Shown: piece after piece, positions 33,701 through 46,930 of the stretch
Numbering within the stretch: position 1 is the stretch's first letter
Layout of the letters: each line of letters opens with the position of its first letter
Assembly: GCF_030936135.1 (NCBI RefSeq)
Contig: NC_082595.1
Span: 109,508,334 to 109,572,333 of the forward strand
Direction of reading: 5' to 3'
Source: Gavia stellata
Lineage: Eukaryota; Chordata; Aves; Gaviiformes; Gaviidae
Length of the DNA: 64,000 nt
The notes under the pieces: generated by a model
Told to the model about the DNA's origin: nothing
The model's database searches: none
The model's input: the letters and a program-made list of their open reading frames with translations, nothing else
Translations under genes and position numbers: made by a program

Positions 33701-36700
33701 AAGTCCTGATGTGCATTGCACCATCCAGGCACTTTACTGAAGTGTGGACACAAATCAAATGTTGGACTTGCACTGGCTGTCTCTGAGGCTATGTCATGCT
33801 TGGAAAATAAGCAGAGCCGGGCTAAGGCACTGGAGCTCGATGGTCTACACCAGTAAATTGTCAGTGTGGTCTTTGGCATGGTTTTGGCTGTGTCCTTCCT
33901 TTTTTAGGACTGGGGGAGGGTGTTTTGGAGGGATGGGGATCAATGAACATGTTTAGATCAGACAGAATATGGGAGGGAAGATGTCAGGGAAATCATTTGC
34001 AAATCAAAGGCAGATGCACAAATAACCAGAGGACAGAGGTACCCTTGGGCAAACAGTTGTGCTTTGCTTCCACAAAGCATTTGGGCACATGTGTAGCCCT
34101 AAGCTCCTGAGTTTTCCTGATGACTTCAAAGCCCAAGATCATACTGCCAGTCAGTACAAGCTGGGGACAGAGCCCAGGTCTTCCCCAACCCATGTATCTT
34201 CCAAACTGACAACTCACTCTCAGAAAACTCAGTACTTTTTCATGCCAATTCAGTATTGGAATCACTACAACTGATCTGGTAAACCGAGCAGTCTCAGGGC
34301 CTCTTCTTTAGCCCTGAACTCAAATATCATAATCTGGTCATGTCCATCCTCTCTTCTCCTCCAGAAACAGACAGCTACATCCAGACTGCCTAGTGGAAAC
34401 GATCCCTGATCCCAGACACACTTGGCCTTTGTTTGGAAGAGAAATAGCCTGGACCAAAACCTTTCCAGGGATATGCTAAGCATTTCACAGTTTGGATGAT
34501 CAAATCCCAGTGCTTGTGCCTTGCCCTGTTTTGTTTACTAGTAAAGATATTTCCAAGGAGTTAAATCTTTGATAAAGGGAAAATGCATGAAAGAAGAGTA
34601 ATATTTTTTTTTTATAATTAGAAATTTTAAAAATCCCACTTTTTTTATCCTTTTAACAAAATAACCTGATTTACAGCCTACGCCATGACCCACTGAAATC
34701 AAGTGAAGTCAATGAATGGGCTTTAGTCTCTTCCCACTGAGTTTTCCCACTACCACTCCAGAGTCAGCCTCTCTTGTCTGGTCCCCTGACACGTGGCCGG
34801 TGCCTCCATAAGCCTGTTTCTCACCTCCCTGAGTCCTTTCAAGCCGTGATGTGCCCATGCAGGACTCGGTCTACGCTCGGTGGGCCTGGTGAGAGGTGGG
34901 ATATGCCAACGCTGTGACTGCGGTCCTGCGCAACAATAGATAAGGACTGGTCAGCATTACACCATGCTCTGTTGCTGGTATATATATTAGGTGGAACTGT
35001 AGAAGATGTGGTGTCCTGAAAGTGTCCCATTCCAGCACGTACAGCAGCCGTGGGAACCTCAAATCTTCTTCAATAAATGCTCCCTTGTCCATACTCAATG
35101 TAATGACAGTGATAATGAAACTGTTTTCTTCGGCATGTCTTGCTTGCCTCTCATACATTTCTAAAGGACGCTTTTTCATCTGAGACTTGGAGGTGAATTG
35201 ATGTCGATCAAAGTGTGATTTAGTCCCATGTTGTGCATGAAGGTTCTTGAGGAGGTAATGTGAGGTAATGTGAGGACACTGTCCTCACACCGGTCCAGGA
35301 CACTGTTGAAACAGACCACTGATTCCAGAGGACACTACAGAGGCATCCAGAAAGTTTAGATCAGAAGTAGGACCTAAGACTTCCTATGTCTTACATATGG
35401 ACTCTCACCATTGAGCCTTGCTTTCATCTTCTTTCTTCTCCTCACTTTATTTTCATTAGTTTTAGCTGATTTTGGTTGGGCGGTGGCAGTTTGTAGTTGT
35501 TTGCTAATTTATTCAAGATCCCAGCTTCCTTGAGTCATGAAGGAGGGCAATTCTCAACTTTAGTATAAGGGGAAGAGGCACTGTAACTAGCAAGTTAATG
35601 GCTTGCTAGAAGATTTCACTAAGATGCCATCAGATATAAGTCAGCAAAGAATAAAAAGCCTGCTATTAGCCCCAAATCGGGGCTTGTGTGCAGATAAAAC
35701 ATGCAGGAAAGAGTACATGGTCTGCACAGTTCCCAAAGAAACTCATCAAGGGACTCACCGAGGTCACCATAACCATGGATGCAAACCTTCCCATGAAAGC
35801 AATTCACCCACCCACAAAGGCACATTGCAAACCCGAAATGTGGAGTGACCTGGGGGTGTGAAAGAGACCCACGGCTCAGCAGCCATATAGGCTGGTGGAG
35901 GACAAGGTCCCAGTGGCTGCAGCTATGCAGTTAAACGTTTATCATTTCTCAGAAGACCCTGGGTCAATACCAAATGAAAAGGGCCACGCTCAGATTTGCA
36001 GACAGTGTGCGTCCACTGACTGCTATGTCATGAGGTGGTTTTAAAGCCAGCATCATGTTCCTCCAGCCTTCCTAAGACACACACAGCCATCGCTGGCTGC
36101 CTCCATGGACTGGGGTTATCCGGGAGCAGGAGAAGGGGCTTGTTGAGGTGTATACCCCAACTCTGCCAAAGCAGTGTGGAAAGGATCTTGCTTATCCATG
36201 TAAGTAAAGACTTACTGCCCTCAAAACCCTGGCACTGACTATCTTGCCTTTGCTGTCCCTGTTTTTACAAAGAAATGTTTCCCCCAAGTCCAGCTACAAA
36301 ATTTAGTGTTAGTAGCCCATGGAGATAACACAACGGTGCATCTGCACTAACACCACATTTGTCCACGCCTTGCTCTGCACGGAGGTGTTGGGCACTGGAT
36401 TGTCTGTACTGCATTCATAGCCATTTACACCCCATTTCCACTCTGCAGTGAACCAACTGCGTGCTTGTGTATGGAAAGCCACACGCAGAATCACACGCCA
36501 TGGGGATGAACCTGCCCACACCACTTGGCCCAGGGAACACAGAGAAGATATTAACAGCGATAGTACTTAGATATCCACAGGTGTATAGTGTATGTATGGT
36601 GCACCGTAAATCGATAGTGTCCATGTCCTTGGGACAATGCAGATTTTAAGATGGTCACGCTTTAGGCAGAACTGTAGAAGTCCCCTCAAACCTGATTTTT

Positions 36701-38760
36701 AATTAATCCTAACAAGCTGCGGGTATGTGTGTCTGTGGGACAAGTCCCTTTTGGGAACTGCTGTCTTAAAAAGCAAATAATTATTTCACACCAGCAAAAA
36801 GCAAAAAGGTGAGGTGTTCATTTTTGACAAGACTGCCATATGTCCTGCCCCTTCCATGCGAGCTCTTGTCCCATCATTCAGACACAAAAGATGTCCAGAT
36901 GCGCATCCTCTTTAGATCACAAAAGACCCTCCAAACTCTCTTTGCAAGGCTGGCCTGATCCACACTGTCATGGGCCACAGGCAAGAAAGCTCTTTCAGCT
37001 ACAGGTTTGTTTCACTTCCCTATATCCTTAGCGAGTGGACCAGCATGTGGGGCAGCGTGCGAAGGGTCCTGACCTACCACGCACCTTCCAGTCTCAGAGA
37101 GAGCAAGGAGCAGCAACCAGTCCTACAACCCGTTCAAGAGAAGGTACCTCTCGCTCTCAAACAAGGGAGATGAGGATACAGCACACAGCGACATGTGGGA
37201 CCAGCCAAGCTTTGTCATCATTTATAAGGCATGAAGAGGATGAGGAGAGGGGAGCAATGTTGCTTGGGAGGGGGCTACAGGGATAAAACAAGCCCACACC
37301 CCTCTGTTGGAATGGAAATGCACTGAAAAAGCAACACATCAAAAAAAATGGCCTGGGAGAGGAGATAGATAGAAAAATTCTGTCCTTTGCAAAACCTGAG
37401 CAGGCTTACCTGGAAATTATTTTCAGACTGCAGCAGGCAGTCTGCTGATTCTGCTGTTCCTCCAAGATCAGTATCTCTCTAGCACGAAACGGTCCACAGC
37501 TTCGAGCTCTTTTGCCAGACCTGCCTTGCAGGTTTGTCCACCACATAGCCCAGAGGGGCAAGTCCAAACACTATAGTGTCCAAACAGTTGTGTAAAGGTC
37601 CCAGACCAGCTCCTTGCTCTAGACCCAAGGGAACAGTCCCACTCCTAAGGCACCAGTTCTCACTCCGTGAGTGTAGTTGGACCTCTTTCTGGTCCAGCAG
37701 GTGACCATGGAGTAATGGAGTAATCAGAATATTAAGTGGACAAGGAAAATGAAGGGTTTGCCAGCACTTGAATGCCCTAGATCAGGACTGGTCAGCCTTC
37801 GAACAAGATGGTTTAACACAACTGAGCCTAAAGACAGATGAAATCTGTCTTTTGTCCTTCTTGGCTTTATGGCCAGACTCAGTTGCCTACAGCTGGACAC
37901 CGACCGGTGACACTTGAGATGACCCAGGGCATCATGCTGGGCTTCCAGAGTGTCTTGTGTGCGACTGTCACTCATGCAGAAATCCACAATACCTTTGCAT
38001 CTCAAGTGACATAAATCAAGCTTTTCATGCCTGCTGATCCAGGACAGCAAACTTTGACTCTATCAAGTGCATCTGAACTACATTTTTTTAGGGAGAAGGG
38101 AATTTTTAACCTTGATCTTTCAACTGTCCAGTTTAGGATGTATTCACACAAACTGTTATATTAACATAGCTGAAGGGACAACAAACAGCAGGACCAGGCA
38201 GGGGCAGCTGGAATATCACAGGCTGATTTTACAGCAAGAGCTGCATATCTATCAAACAATTACCACCAAGTGGTGCGTTGCTGAGCATAACCAGCCACCT
38301 CCTCCACCAGTGCTGTGTGCTCATCACGCTCAGGAATGAAGCCTCCCAAATTCCTCGGAAGCCAAAGCTGGAATAGCCTTTTTGGCAGGAAAAAAGAATC
38401 ACACACAGGTTTCAGCTGGAGAAAATATTCACACAAGCTCAGACAAAAAATGAATCACTCCCAGCCTGCACCGTTCTCCTCCTTGCAGCTCCTCAGGAGC
38501 CTTTCCTTGCAGGTTGCCACCCTCCCACCCATCAGCTCCCCAGGGACTTTGCTGGCTGCAGGTGAAGGACAGAGCATCCCCTGAGCCTCTGTTTTCACTG
38601 AGCTGCCTGCAGCTGGCAAGCTACCAGTCCAAAATGCCAACTGCCAGGGAAAGGAATCAGGGGAGCCGATAACCAGCGAACATGAAGCAAGTCAACATTG
38701 TTTGGAGCCGCTGCACTGGGTCAGAACGACACGGAAGGTTTCTCAGCAGCAAATATTACT
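30715..38760. other. AvBD11-AvBD12 intergenic region
   Basis: About 8 kb with no recognisable gene, tRNA or recent CR1. It contains a short GA run (33242-33257), and a small tandem repeat leading into a 19-nt palindrome (35250-35288). No exon with a defensin cysteine pattern was found on either strand. Confidence 0.45.
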
Positions 38761-38894
38761 CCTGAGACTGGAATATAATTAACTCCTGCCTACTCCCTCT
38801 GTCTTCCCGGATGCCATCCAGCATGCCAGCAGCACACAGAGGCTTCTGCAAAATCTCACACTCAGCCCTGCGATTTTCCAGCAGAACCAAAGCA

Positions 38895-39696
38895 ATGGGG
38901 ATCCTTTGGTTCATTTTGATCTTCATCTCCTTGACCGGTCACGGTAAGACCAGGGTGGTAAAGAGAGGTATCTGGGAACAGGAATAATCTTTCCTCACTG
39001 TGTAATTAAGTCAAAATATTATAGGTACTGAAGGGGAAAGGTGCCCTCAGGTTTCTGGATGAGATAGTGGGTTAGGCACTTTGGCAAAATGCATGATTTA
39101 ATCCCTTGGGGCAATGCAAAAATGAGCAGGGAAGAAACTGTGAAAATTGGGCACCCCACTGCCTTTCTAGGAGCAGACTGGTTGGAGAAGCCCTAGAGGA
39201 GATATCCTGAGCTCTGGGAAAACGTTTTTGCCTTTTCTCAGGCTGCAGTTGCCTCCTTGGTAGGGCGAGGACAACCGCTCTGACCTCCCGTGCACGGTCT
39301 TTGGCAACGTCCCGAAAAAACAACCGCGTGATAAAATGTTCCTTGAGAGAGGTTGGCTTTGCAACTTGAGTTTTTTAACACAGATGTCTGAAGCTGTCCT
39401 TTGGGACAGGGATCCCGGGTGTGCTCTTTGCAGCCATGCATGTCCAGGCTCCATGCACGCTCGCCGTGCTGGCTTGGCTGGCCGGGCACAGGGTGCTGGA
39501 AGAAGCTCCATGCATTTTACCCACCAACTTGCTGCTTCTTTGTACAGGAGACGCTCATGGACCAGACAGCTGTAACCATGAAGGGGGCTTGTGCCGAGTT
39601 GGAAACTGCATTCCTGGTGAATATCTGGCTAGGTACTGCTTTGAACCCATCATTCTCTGTTGTAAAAGTTTATCACCCGCTACCGCAAAGAGCTGA
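38895..39696 (+). CDS. AvBD12: Avian beta-defensin 12
   Basis: Secreted antimicrobial peptide. Coding exons are 38895-38943 and 39548-39696, joined by a 604-base phase-1 intron with GT-AG ends. The 65-residue product has a signal peptide (MGILWFILIFISLTGHG) and a mature part with Cys 25, 32, 37, 47, 54, 55, spacing C-x6-C-x4-C-x9-C-x6-CC. HGPDSCNH, GLCRVGNC, PGEYLA and CFEP match the chicken AvBD12 I recall, which has the same length. The start was chosen because it gives the family's signal peptide. Two further in-frame ATG codons lie upstream (38811 and 38823). No strong TATA box is seen; an AATATAATTA near 38771 is weak. All six cysteines are present. Confidence 0.96.
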
Positions 39697-39997
39697 AGAT
39701 TTCCAAAGGAGCAAACTGCAGCACGTGGAGAGCTGCAGGCTCCGCTAACAAGGAACGAGCTGCTGTTGGGAAGAAAATATTATGCCTTTCTGTGACTGTT
39801 GCTCCCTTGGGAGAACATGGCTGTAGATTCACTCGTGAACTTCTGAACACATTGTTTTTTGCTTTTGCTGGGACTTTCTAGGTAACACTGTGACAAGAAG
39901 AAATTGGGGCCACGCAGATTATATATTGCCCCTTTTGGCATCTGGTTGTCACCTGTCATGCATAGGTGAGAAATTGCCTTTCTCCTTACCTGAAAGC

Positions 39998-40003
39998 AAT
40001 AAA
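39998..40003 (+). terminator. Polyadenylation signal of AvBD12
   Basis: AATAAA 302 bases after the AvBD12 stop codon, with no better candidate nearer. A non-coding last exon is possible but not visible. Confidence 0.55.
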
Positions 40004-40009
40004 TCTGAA

Positions 40010-43000
40010 GTTTAAGAGAACAGCAAGTGCCCGTCTGTGACTCCAGCTGACACTCAACAAAGCTGCCAGTGGTGGGATTCACGCTCTCGCACTAACCAGA
40101 AGTGAACACAGGAGCCCACACCTTCCCAGCAGAGCAGGGTGGCTCTGTCTCTTTTTTTCCCTTCCCAGAGAAAACAGTTGCAATGGGGCAGCCTTTTCTC
40201 CATCACTTTTGGTACAAAAGCTACCAAGTTTGACATAAAAGTCTGTGTTTCTCAAGCGAGCCCCATGCTACTCTTCATTTCCAGGCTGTGCCAGGTTCTT
40301 ACAGGCACTGGGAAGGGCTGGCATGAGAAATAAGGCACAGAAAAGAAGCAGGGATTCCCCACATGCATACAGACCCCTTTGCCCATGGGGTTCGTAACAG
40401 GAATGTCCTATCCACCAGCCACCACCTAGACCAGAAAATGCAAAACCCAACAGGGCTGTCCCAGGTTCATCCCTCTTCCACAATGGAGCAAGACCAAGGA
40501 ACAGCCCAGGCTTGCTTGTTTTAAACATGGTAGGGAAGGGACCTGAAAGTTGTCTACCGTTGCCCTTGACAGGCTGGTCTCCTCATCTACGGACTGCACT
40601 TCTGGTCCTCCTCCTTTCCTCTCTAATCACCCAGCAATAATCCCAAAGCAATTAGCCTATTTGCACCTAACAGCTTTCTGCCTACGAGCTGCACCAGCCT
40701 AAATCCATTACCTGTCCAGAGCCACTCTCAGTCCTTCTGTGTTTTTTCAGCATGAGATTTTGACACCCCCTTGCCTTTGTCAGTTATCTCTTGGTCTCCC
40801 TTTCCAGGTAAAATATTTCTCTCTGGGTCAATAATTTCTGTGAAAGCAAGAAAACAATGATGTGATGAGAGAGCTATGCCAATTAGCCGAGGCATTGGTC
40901 AGAGCCAGGGAAAAGTCCTCACTGGGAGATGAAATTCTTGCTGTGATGAATCAAACAAGAAAATTCCCACTGACCTCACCAGGGTCAGGACCCATCACCA
41001 GAGGTCCAACAATTAATTCATCTGAGTGTCTCCATTCTCCCACAAGCAGCCCAGCTATTCTCCTCAGGTCATCATAGCACAGTCCAGGACACAAACATAT
41101 GAAGGGAGACGCCAGCACTCCCCTGGAGATCCCCTGCAGTTGGATGAACCATCAGGAGAGCTGAATTAGCCAGGGCTGGCTCTCAGCTCGGGAACTGCGG
41201 CTGAAAACAGAGATGGGGCTGAAGCTGGAGCCAAATTCCTCCCCAGATCCAGCCCATCTCTCTGAGGCACGCTGATGTACGAGTACAGCACAGGCAGGCT
41301 TTTAAATCAAGTTGCCTTTCCAAATCAAACAGTTTATTTCTCACATCCGTCCACAAAGTTCATGATTCACGCCTCTTATCTGGGGGATGCTTGGCCACCA
41401 TGTTTATAGCCTGGTTTCCTAAGAAAGTGAAAAATATGGGCTCATGCAGCTCATCATCTTGTAAATCTCCCTGCCAGTTCCTGGGCCTATACATTTTGGA
41501 CCTCTCGGCCAGCCAAATTTCAATCAGGGGAGTTGGAAATACTCAGCCAGTTTATAGGCAACATTGTCCCTCCAGCAGTAATGTAAATGCAAGCTGCTGC
41601 TAAAAGCACAGTCCCACTTTCCCCCAGCTGTGTGTTCCCTTTCTCGCTAATCTGGCTGGAAATAAGCCTAGACCAAAAAAAACAGAACACAACCCAATGA
41701 AAAAAAAAACACAACAAAAATCCATCATCATTTCTGCCTGATGAATAAGATGAACTGACTTCCCTCCCAGCTACCTGGTCTGACACACAGGGAGGAGAGA
41801 GAAAGCACTGAGGACATGACGGAGGGTGGAGAATGGCACCCCGCAGTCCATCAACCCTACACAACGGTTCCCCGTGGTTTCTTGACCTATTGACTCACCT
41901 GGGGCACAGCACCCAGCCACCAGCACAGCTCGTGAGGAGCTGCTTAAACAGCAGTATAAGACGCTTTGGTGTAAGTGCGTGATAGGGAATGCTGCTCAGA
42001 TTAATTACCCCCAGCTTGTCGTATCCTGTAACCCCAGGGAGGAGGAAGCACCAAACTCCTCTGGCTAAGTGACCGTGTTCATCCACTCAGCACAGAACTG
42101 TTCACCTGCGTGTTTTTGTTCACCATGAGACCTCACTCCTACAGGCCCTCAAACACCATTTTCCAACCCTTTATATCCAAAAGCCAAAAAATATTCCTTG
42201 TTGAGGCACTCACACTCATCCCCAGTGTGAGCCTTTGCTACAGCCAGAGGACCTCCACCCGTGACCAGCAGTCCTGCCCAACTGGGACCATTTCCAGAGT
42301 GTAGACCAACATGTGGTGAGTGGAATTCATCTGAATCCAAACTGTTAGGCACAGCATTGCATGTAGGAGTAGAGGGGACAGTCAGGCAAGCTAAGGGGGA
42401 AGTGAGAATAGCAGAAGAAATGAGAAGGTAAAGTCTACCATCTCTTAAAAGACACAGGCTGGTGAGAATTTAAATCAGATTAGTTGTCTGCTCTGAAAAG
42501 ACATTAAGTTTTTGCCCACATGGGACAAAGCCAAATGAGGAGGAGAATTTTTCTGGGAAGAGCTTGGTTAAGCCTTTCACTCCAGCTACCTGTACCAGAC
42601 AGAGCTTAGATGGCTGCAAAAATACGGGTTCTTCAGTACTACCCCAGCAGACCTCTAACAGCTCCTAAGGGAGACACAGAAACCATCCAGACCTCTTGGG
42701 AGGTATTATTTGGGTCTTTGGAGGTACACTTTGTGCCTTTGCAGCCATACAGACAGCCAGGGTAGAGCCCTACCCTCATGCCTGGTCTGTCAACCAGCAC
42801 AAGTCTCATGAATAACTGGAGATGTTAGTTCATCAAAGCATGGCATGAACGACTCCCTCGCTGGAATTTGTTTGCTGTTCCCAGGCAACAGGCCAGTGTT
42901 TGTTTGGCAGAAGGTGCCAGACGGAGATGAAATCCTCTGCTTCTGCCCTAAAAATGCCATTGTAAATGGAGCTGTGTAATCAGGAGCAGAAGGGTCATCA

Positions 43001-46000
43001 GATGGGCTCCTGCTTGGGGAAGCTGAGATCTCAAAGTCTTGGGCAAGCCCCTTAGATCCAGATTGCTCCTTCCATTCCCAGCAATCCCAGGCAAACCACC
43101 TGCATGCCGGGCTCTCCATTCACCCCCATGCAGGAGAAAGGGGGTCATATCCAGCCCACTCACAGGGCTGCTCCTCCGACTCCTATGGAGTGAAAGGTAT
43201 CATCACCCTGCCACAGCCCAGCTCCAGTGGCATGCTAAGGTGGGTCTGGATTCAGAGGCTGTATCTGAATGAGTAAATCAAATCACGTGAGGCTCAGGCT
43301 CAGACATTAGCAGATACCCACCCATGCTATCAGCAAACTAGCGCTTCCCCAAACTACTCCTTGGCACAGTTTGGAGGTGGGGACATGCCAGGGACCGTTT
43401 GTCGTAGACATCTGGATGTGGCCATGGAGCTGGCAGGGAGAGCTTTGATGTGCAGACACAAGGCGTGCTGTGTCTCTTTGCCATGGTGCAAAGAACAACA
43501 TTTTGCAAAAAAATGGGGAGAAATGAGGGATTTACAGTTTCAGACCATATAAAATGAAATCTTCTTCTACTCAGAGAGCAAATAAGCTGCAGCAGGCTGT
43601 GAGACCAGGAGCATAGTGGGTTTCAGAGGTGTAGTGGAGCATGGTGCAGAACAAGACCAGCATGAAGTCTGGCTGCCAGGTACCTAGACGCGTTTGAGAT
43701 GTCCAGGGTATTGGTCCTGACCTCCAGCTGCCACAGCAGAAGGGCACATAGATCTGGTGTCACAGCTACCAGCCCAGCATGGGTGTCTTGGGTACCCCAG
43801 AGCATCCCACATGCTAACAGATGCCTGTTACGTGACTGACATGAGTGATAGATCTCCACAAACTTCAGTGAGCACTTAGACGTCTCATGAGCCTGAAGAC
43901 CTACGTGTTTTAAGGGATACATATGACCCACCAGATGCCTGTAGGCCTGAACATGCGTAGGGGTTTGGGATTATCTGCAAACATCTCCCCTGGGCTCATG
44001 AGGAACCTGGGGAGTGGGCAGGAGGCATGACAGAGCCTGCTAGGCAGAGGTTGAGTCCAGAAGCATCTCTTGCAAAGCAGACTGGCATTGAGTGGTTTAG
44101 GGGGGATAAGGCAGAAGTCTAGAGGATCAGGAAAGTCTGCTGAAACGTGCTGAGGGTGAATGGGGTCTGACCATTCACGCTTTCATCATGCACAAGAACT
44201 GTTGGGAAACTGGTGGGAGCCACATTTAAAACAAACAAACAAAAATTTTCCTTCATCTAAGTGGTTGCAGACCTATGAAACTCCTTGTTGAAGGATATTG
44301 TCATGTAAAACTTCTCTCTCCAGACCAGAAAGTAGCCTGAGAGAAGGAGAAATGTTGAGATAAATACCACAGGTGTGTTGTGCTTACTCTAATTCACACC
44401 TCCGCATACGGCTGCTGTTATAGGCAGGAGGTGGACGGTCCCGCGGGCTGGGTGAAGACGGCTGTATTGCGGTCTGTAACGAAAGCCTGCCTAAGGCCAC
44501 AGTGGGTTTCTGGGCCAGAGCTGAGCCCAGAGCTGAGCCCATGGTCACTTCTTCCCAGGCTGAACTGCAGGGCTGTATCTGCACTTGCTTGGCTTGGGTT
44601 TTTGGTAAAAAGCCATGGGTGGGATGGAGAGGTGGAGGCAGCATCACAAGCTGGCGAGGGTTCAATCACCAAAGGATTTGCTCCTGCTGGCATAAATATA
44701 TCCCAGGCTGCATTTTAAAAATTGGGCTGCTCAGGTCCTGGACCTGGCAGATGAAGTCAGTGGAGACATCCCTCCCATTTGGGGTCATGGGGCGGATGTG
44801 GATTGATTTGGCTCCTCCTCAGCCTCAAAACCTCTGAGGCACCCGGGAGCTATTTTTGTGCCACGTGTCACTGAGCACAGATCAGCCTTTGTGCATGGTG
44901 GGCTCTGAGAGAAAACATCTGTAGGCAGGCTGGGGAGTGGGGAAGGGCGTGATGCTGATGGACCAGCCCCAGTAGGCTCACCAGAGGCTGAGGCCAACAC
45001 GGCGTAGGGACCACGCCGGAGGGAGCAAGCCCATCTGCTGTCCTAGCAATCACCCGGGGGACAGAGACTTCCTGCCCCTGGTTTCTTGGTATTGTCTTGT
45101 TTTGGCTCTTTTTCCCAAGGCACATTCTGCAACTCAACCCATGCACCACAGCTGCAGAACAGGGTCTTGTGGTGGTGTGGAGAATGTAACTTGGCCAACT
45201 TTGCGCCTGCCCCTGTGGAGCCTGCAGCATTCAAACAGCTCCAGGCACAGCTCATCTGCTGAGATGGTGCTGCTCCCACCAAGGGAGAGCAGCTGAGCTA
45301 GAGATAAAAGATGGTGCTTTGCCATCATTAGGAACACCATGGACACGTGGTACTCTGGCTCTGCGCTAAACCTCCTCTCTAGAGTCCATTAAGCTGCTCG
45401 CACATGCATGTTCAGACACATCAGGTTATATACTCAGAGAAGGACACTCATATGAGCATCCAGATGCTCCTCCCTGATCAGGTTATAGCTCAAGAGCTGC
45501 AGTCTCATTTACGCTAGATAAACCCTGCCCCAGACACGTTGCACCATCTCTCACATTGGAGATGCCAATCCTCAGAGGCACGTGATGGGTTATGGTCTTC
45601 CACCAACTACACCAAGCAGTACCACCAGATATGCAAAGCACCAACACTTCTAGAGAGGCTCTACACATATCCTTGCAACTATCCCCCCCGGCAGATAGGG
45701 TTACAGACCCATTTTCCTTCCCCCGGTTGTGTGTGGCCAGTTTGCACGACACCCTGTTTAAATGCTCAGTGTCCCGTGATCCAAAGTCCAGCTGGTGAAG
45801 GGCCCCTTATCTGCACTGTTTGATGAAGGTGATCCTTGTTCTGTTCAAGCAGCCCGAAGGCCATTGGATTTACATTTTCCAGCACTACCTGACATCGAGC
45901 CTGCAAATAAAAAGCCATCAACATGACTTATTAAGGGAAAATGGAAGACTTGGTGATGCCCTCCGCTGCGTCATTGCTGTAAAAAGAAACCTTTATAAAG

Positions 46001-46540
46001 TTTCTATTTTCTCTTCCGCTATTTGTTGTTGATCGGCTGAGATTTCTGCTCATTATTTGCTTTGTGTTGTTTTCCCAAGTTGAAACTCAGGTCCCACCTC
46101 TACTGATTTCCTGGAACGGATCTGGAGAATGAGTACAAACCAGAGAGCCTGCCAGCTTTCTTGGGAGAGCTGTAATACACAAGCTTTTCTAATGCTCCTT
46201 GTCCTGATAATCGCTGAGAGGTATCCCAGCTTTCCCATTTAATAAATACATAAATGAATAAGATGCTAAATTGCCACTTTTCTTGACAGTTGTAAGCAAA
46301 ACCTTAGCAAACAGTCTCTTTGCAGCCTGGAAGTTGGGCAATACAAACAGACCTTTGATTTTTAAGGATCCCATGATTTTCAAGCTAACTTTGTGTGTCG
46401 GGGAGTGCTGAGGAGGAGACTCTGGATCTTTTCACGCTTGACTGTGTCAGTGCTAAATACAGAGACTGGGAGCTGGAAATAAAAAAAAACTTTGATACTG
46501 CAAACACTTGGATGGAATTTTAACATCACATGCTCGAGGC
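40010..46540. other. AvBD12-AvBD13 intergenic region
   Basis: About 6.5 kb without recognisable genes. Open frames on both strands overlap one another and lack family motifs. No defensin-type exon and no recent mobile element was seen. Confidence 0.45.
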
Positions 46541-46554
46541 TACAAACACAAGAA

Positions 46555-46615
46555 GAGCCAGACTGGGTCAGCCCCAACATCCTGTCTCCAGCAGCAAGCA
46601 GTAGCAGACTCCCCA
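46555..46615 (-). repeat. Ancient CR1-like relic
   Basis: AGACTGGGTCAGCCCCAACA and ATCCTGTCTCCAGCAGCAAG are the antisense of the same old CR1 3' end seen in AvBD11 intron 2. About 60 bases remain, directly before a T-rich tract. Confidence 0.5.
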
Positions 46616-46650
46616 GTGCTCAGTGCAATTTGTTGGCAAAACTCTGCCTG

Positions 46651-46724
46651 TTTTTTTCTTTTTTTTTTTTTTCTTTTTTTCCTTTTTTCTTTTTTTTTTT
46701 TCCTCTTCCTTTTTTTTTTTTTTT
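46651..46724. repeat. T-rich polypyrimidine tract upstream of AvBD13
   Basis: About 74 bases consisting of T runs broken only by C. It lies some 125 bases upstream of the AvBD13 TATA box. Confidence 0.85.
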
Positions 46725-46847
46725 CTATAACATTGTGTGTCCAAGAGTGGGCACATCCCAGTGCAACTGTTTGCTGTCATGTTGAAATGCATCTGAGATT
46801 GACAAAGTTCCCTCCACTCCAGGAGCATTACACAACCTCCCAGGCAC

Positions 46848-46854
46848 TATAAAT
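46848..46854 (+). promoter_or_regulatory. TATA box of AvBD13
   Basis: TATAAAT lies 83 bases upstream of the AvBD13 start codon, a layout much like that of AvBD11. AGGATTTCCC follows at once; its reverse complement GGGAAATCCT is one base off the NF-kB consensus, a factor known to drive inducible defensins, but it lies downstream of the TATA box. Confidence 0.65.
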
Positions 46855-46930
46855 CCAGGATTTCCCTCTTCTTCATCTCTTTACAGCCCTTCACTGCTCC
46901 TCGTGGTGGAACCCCCACCCACGTTCAGCT

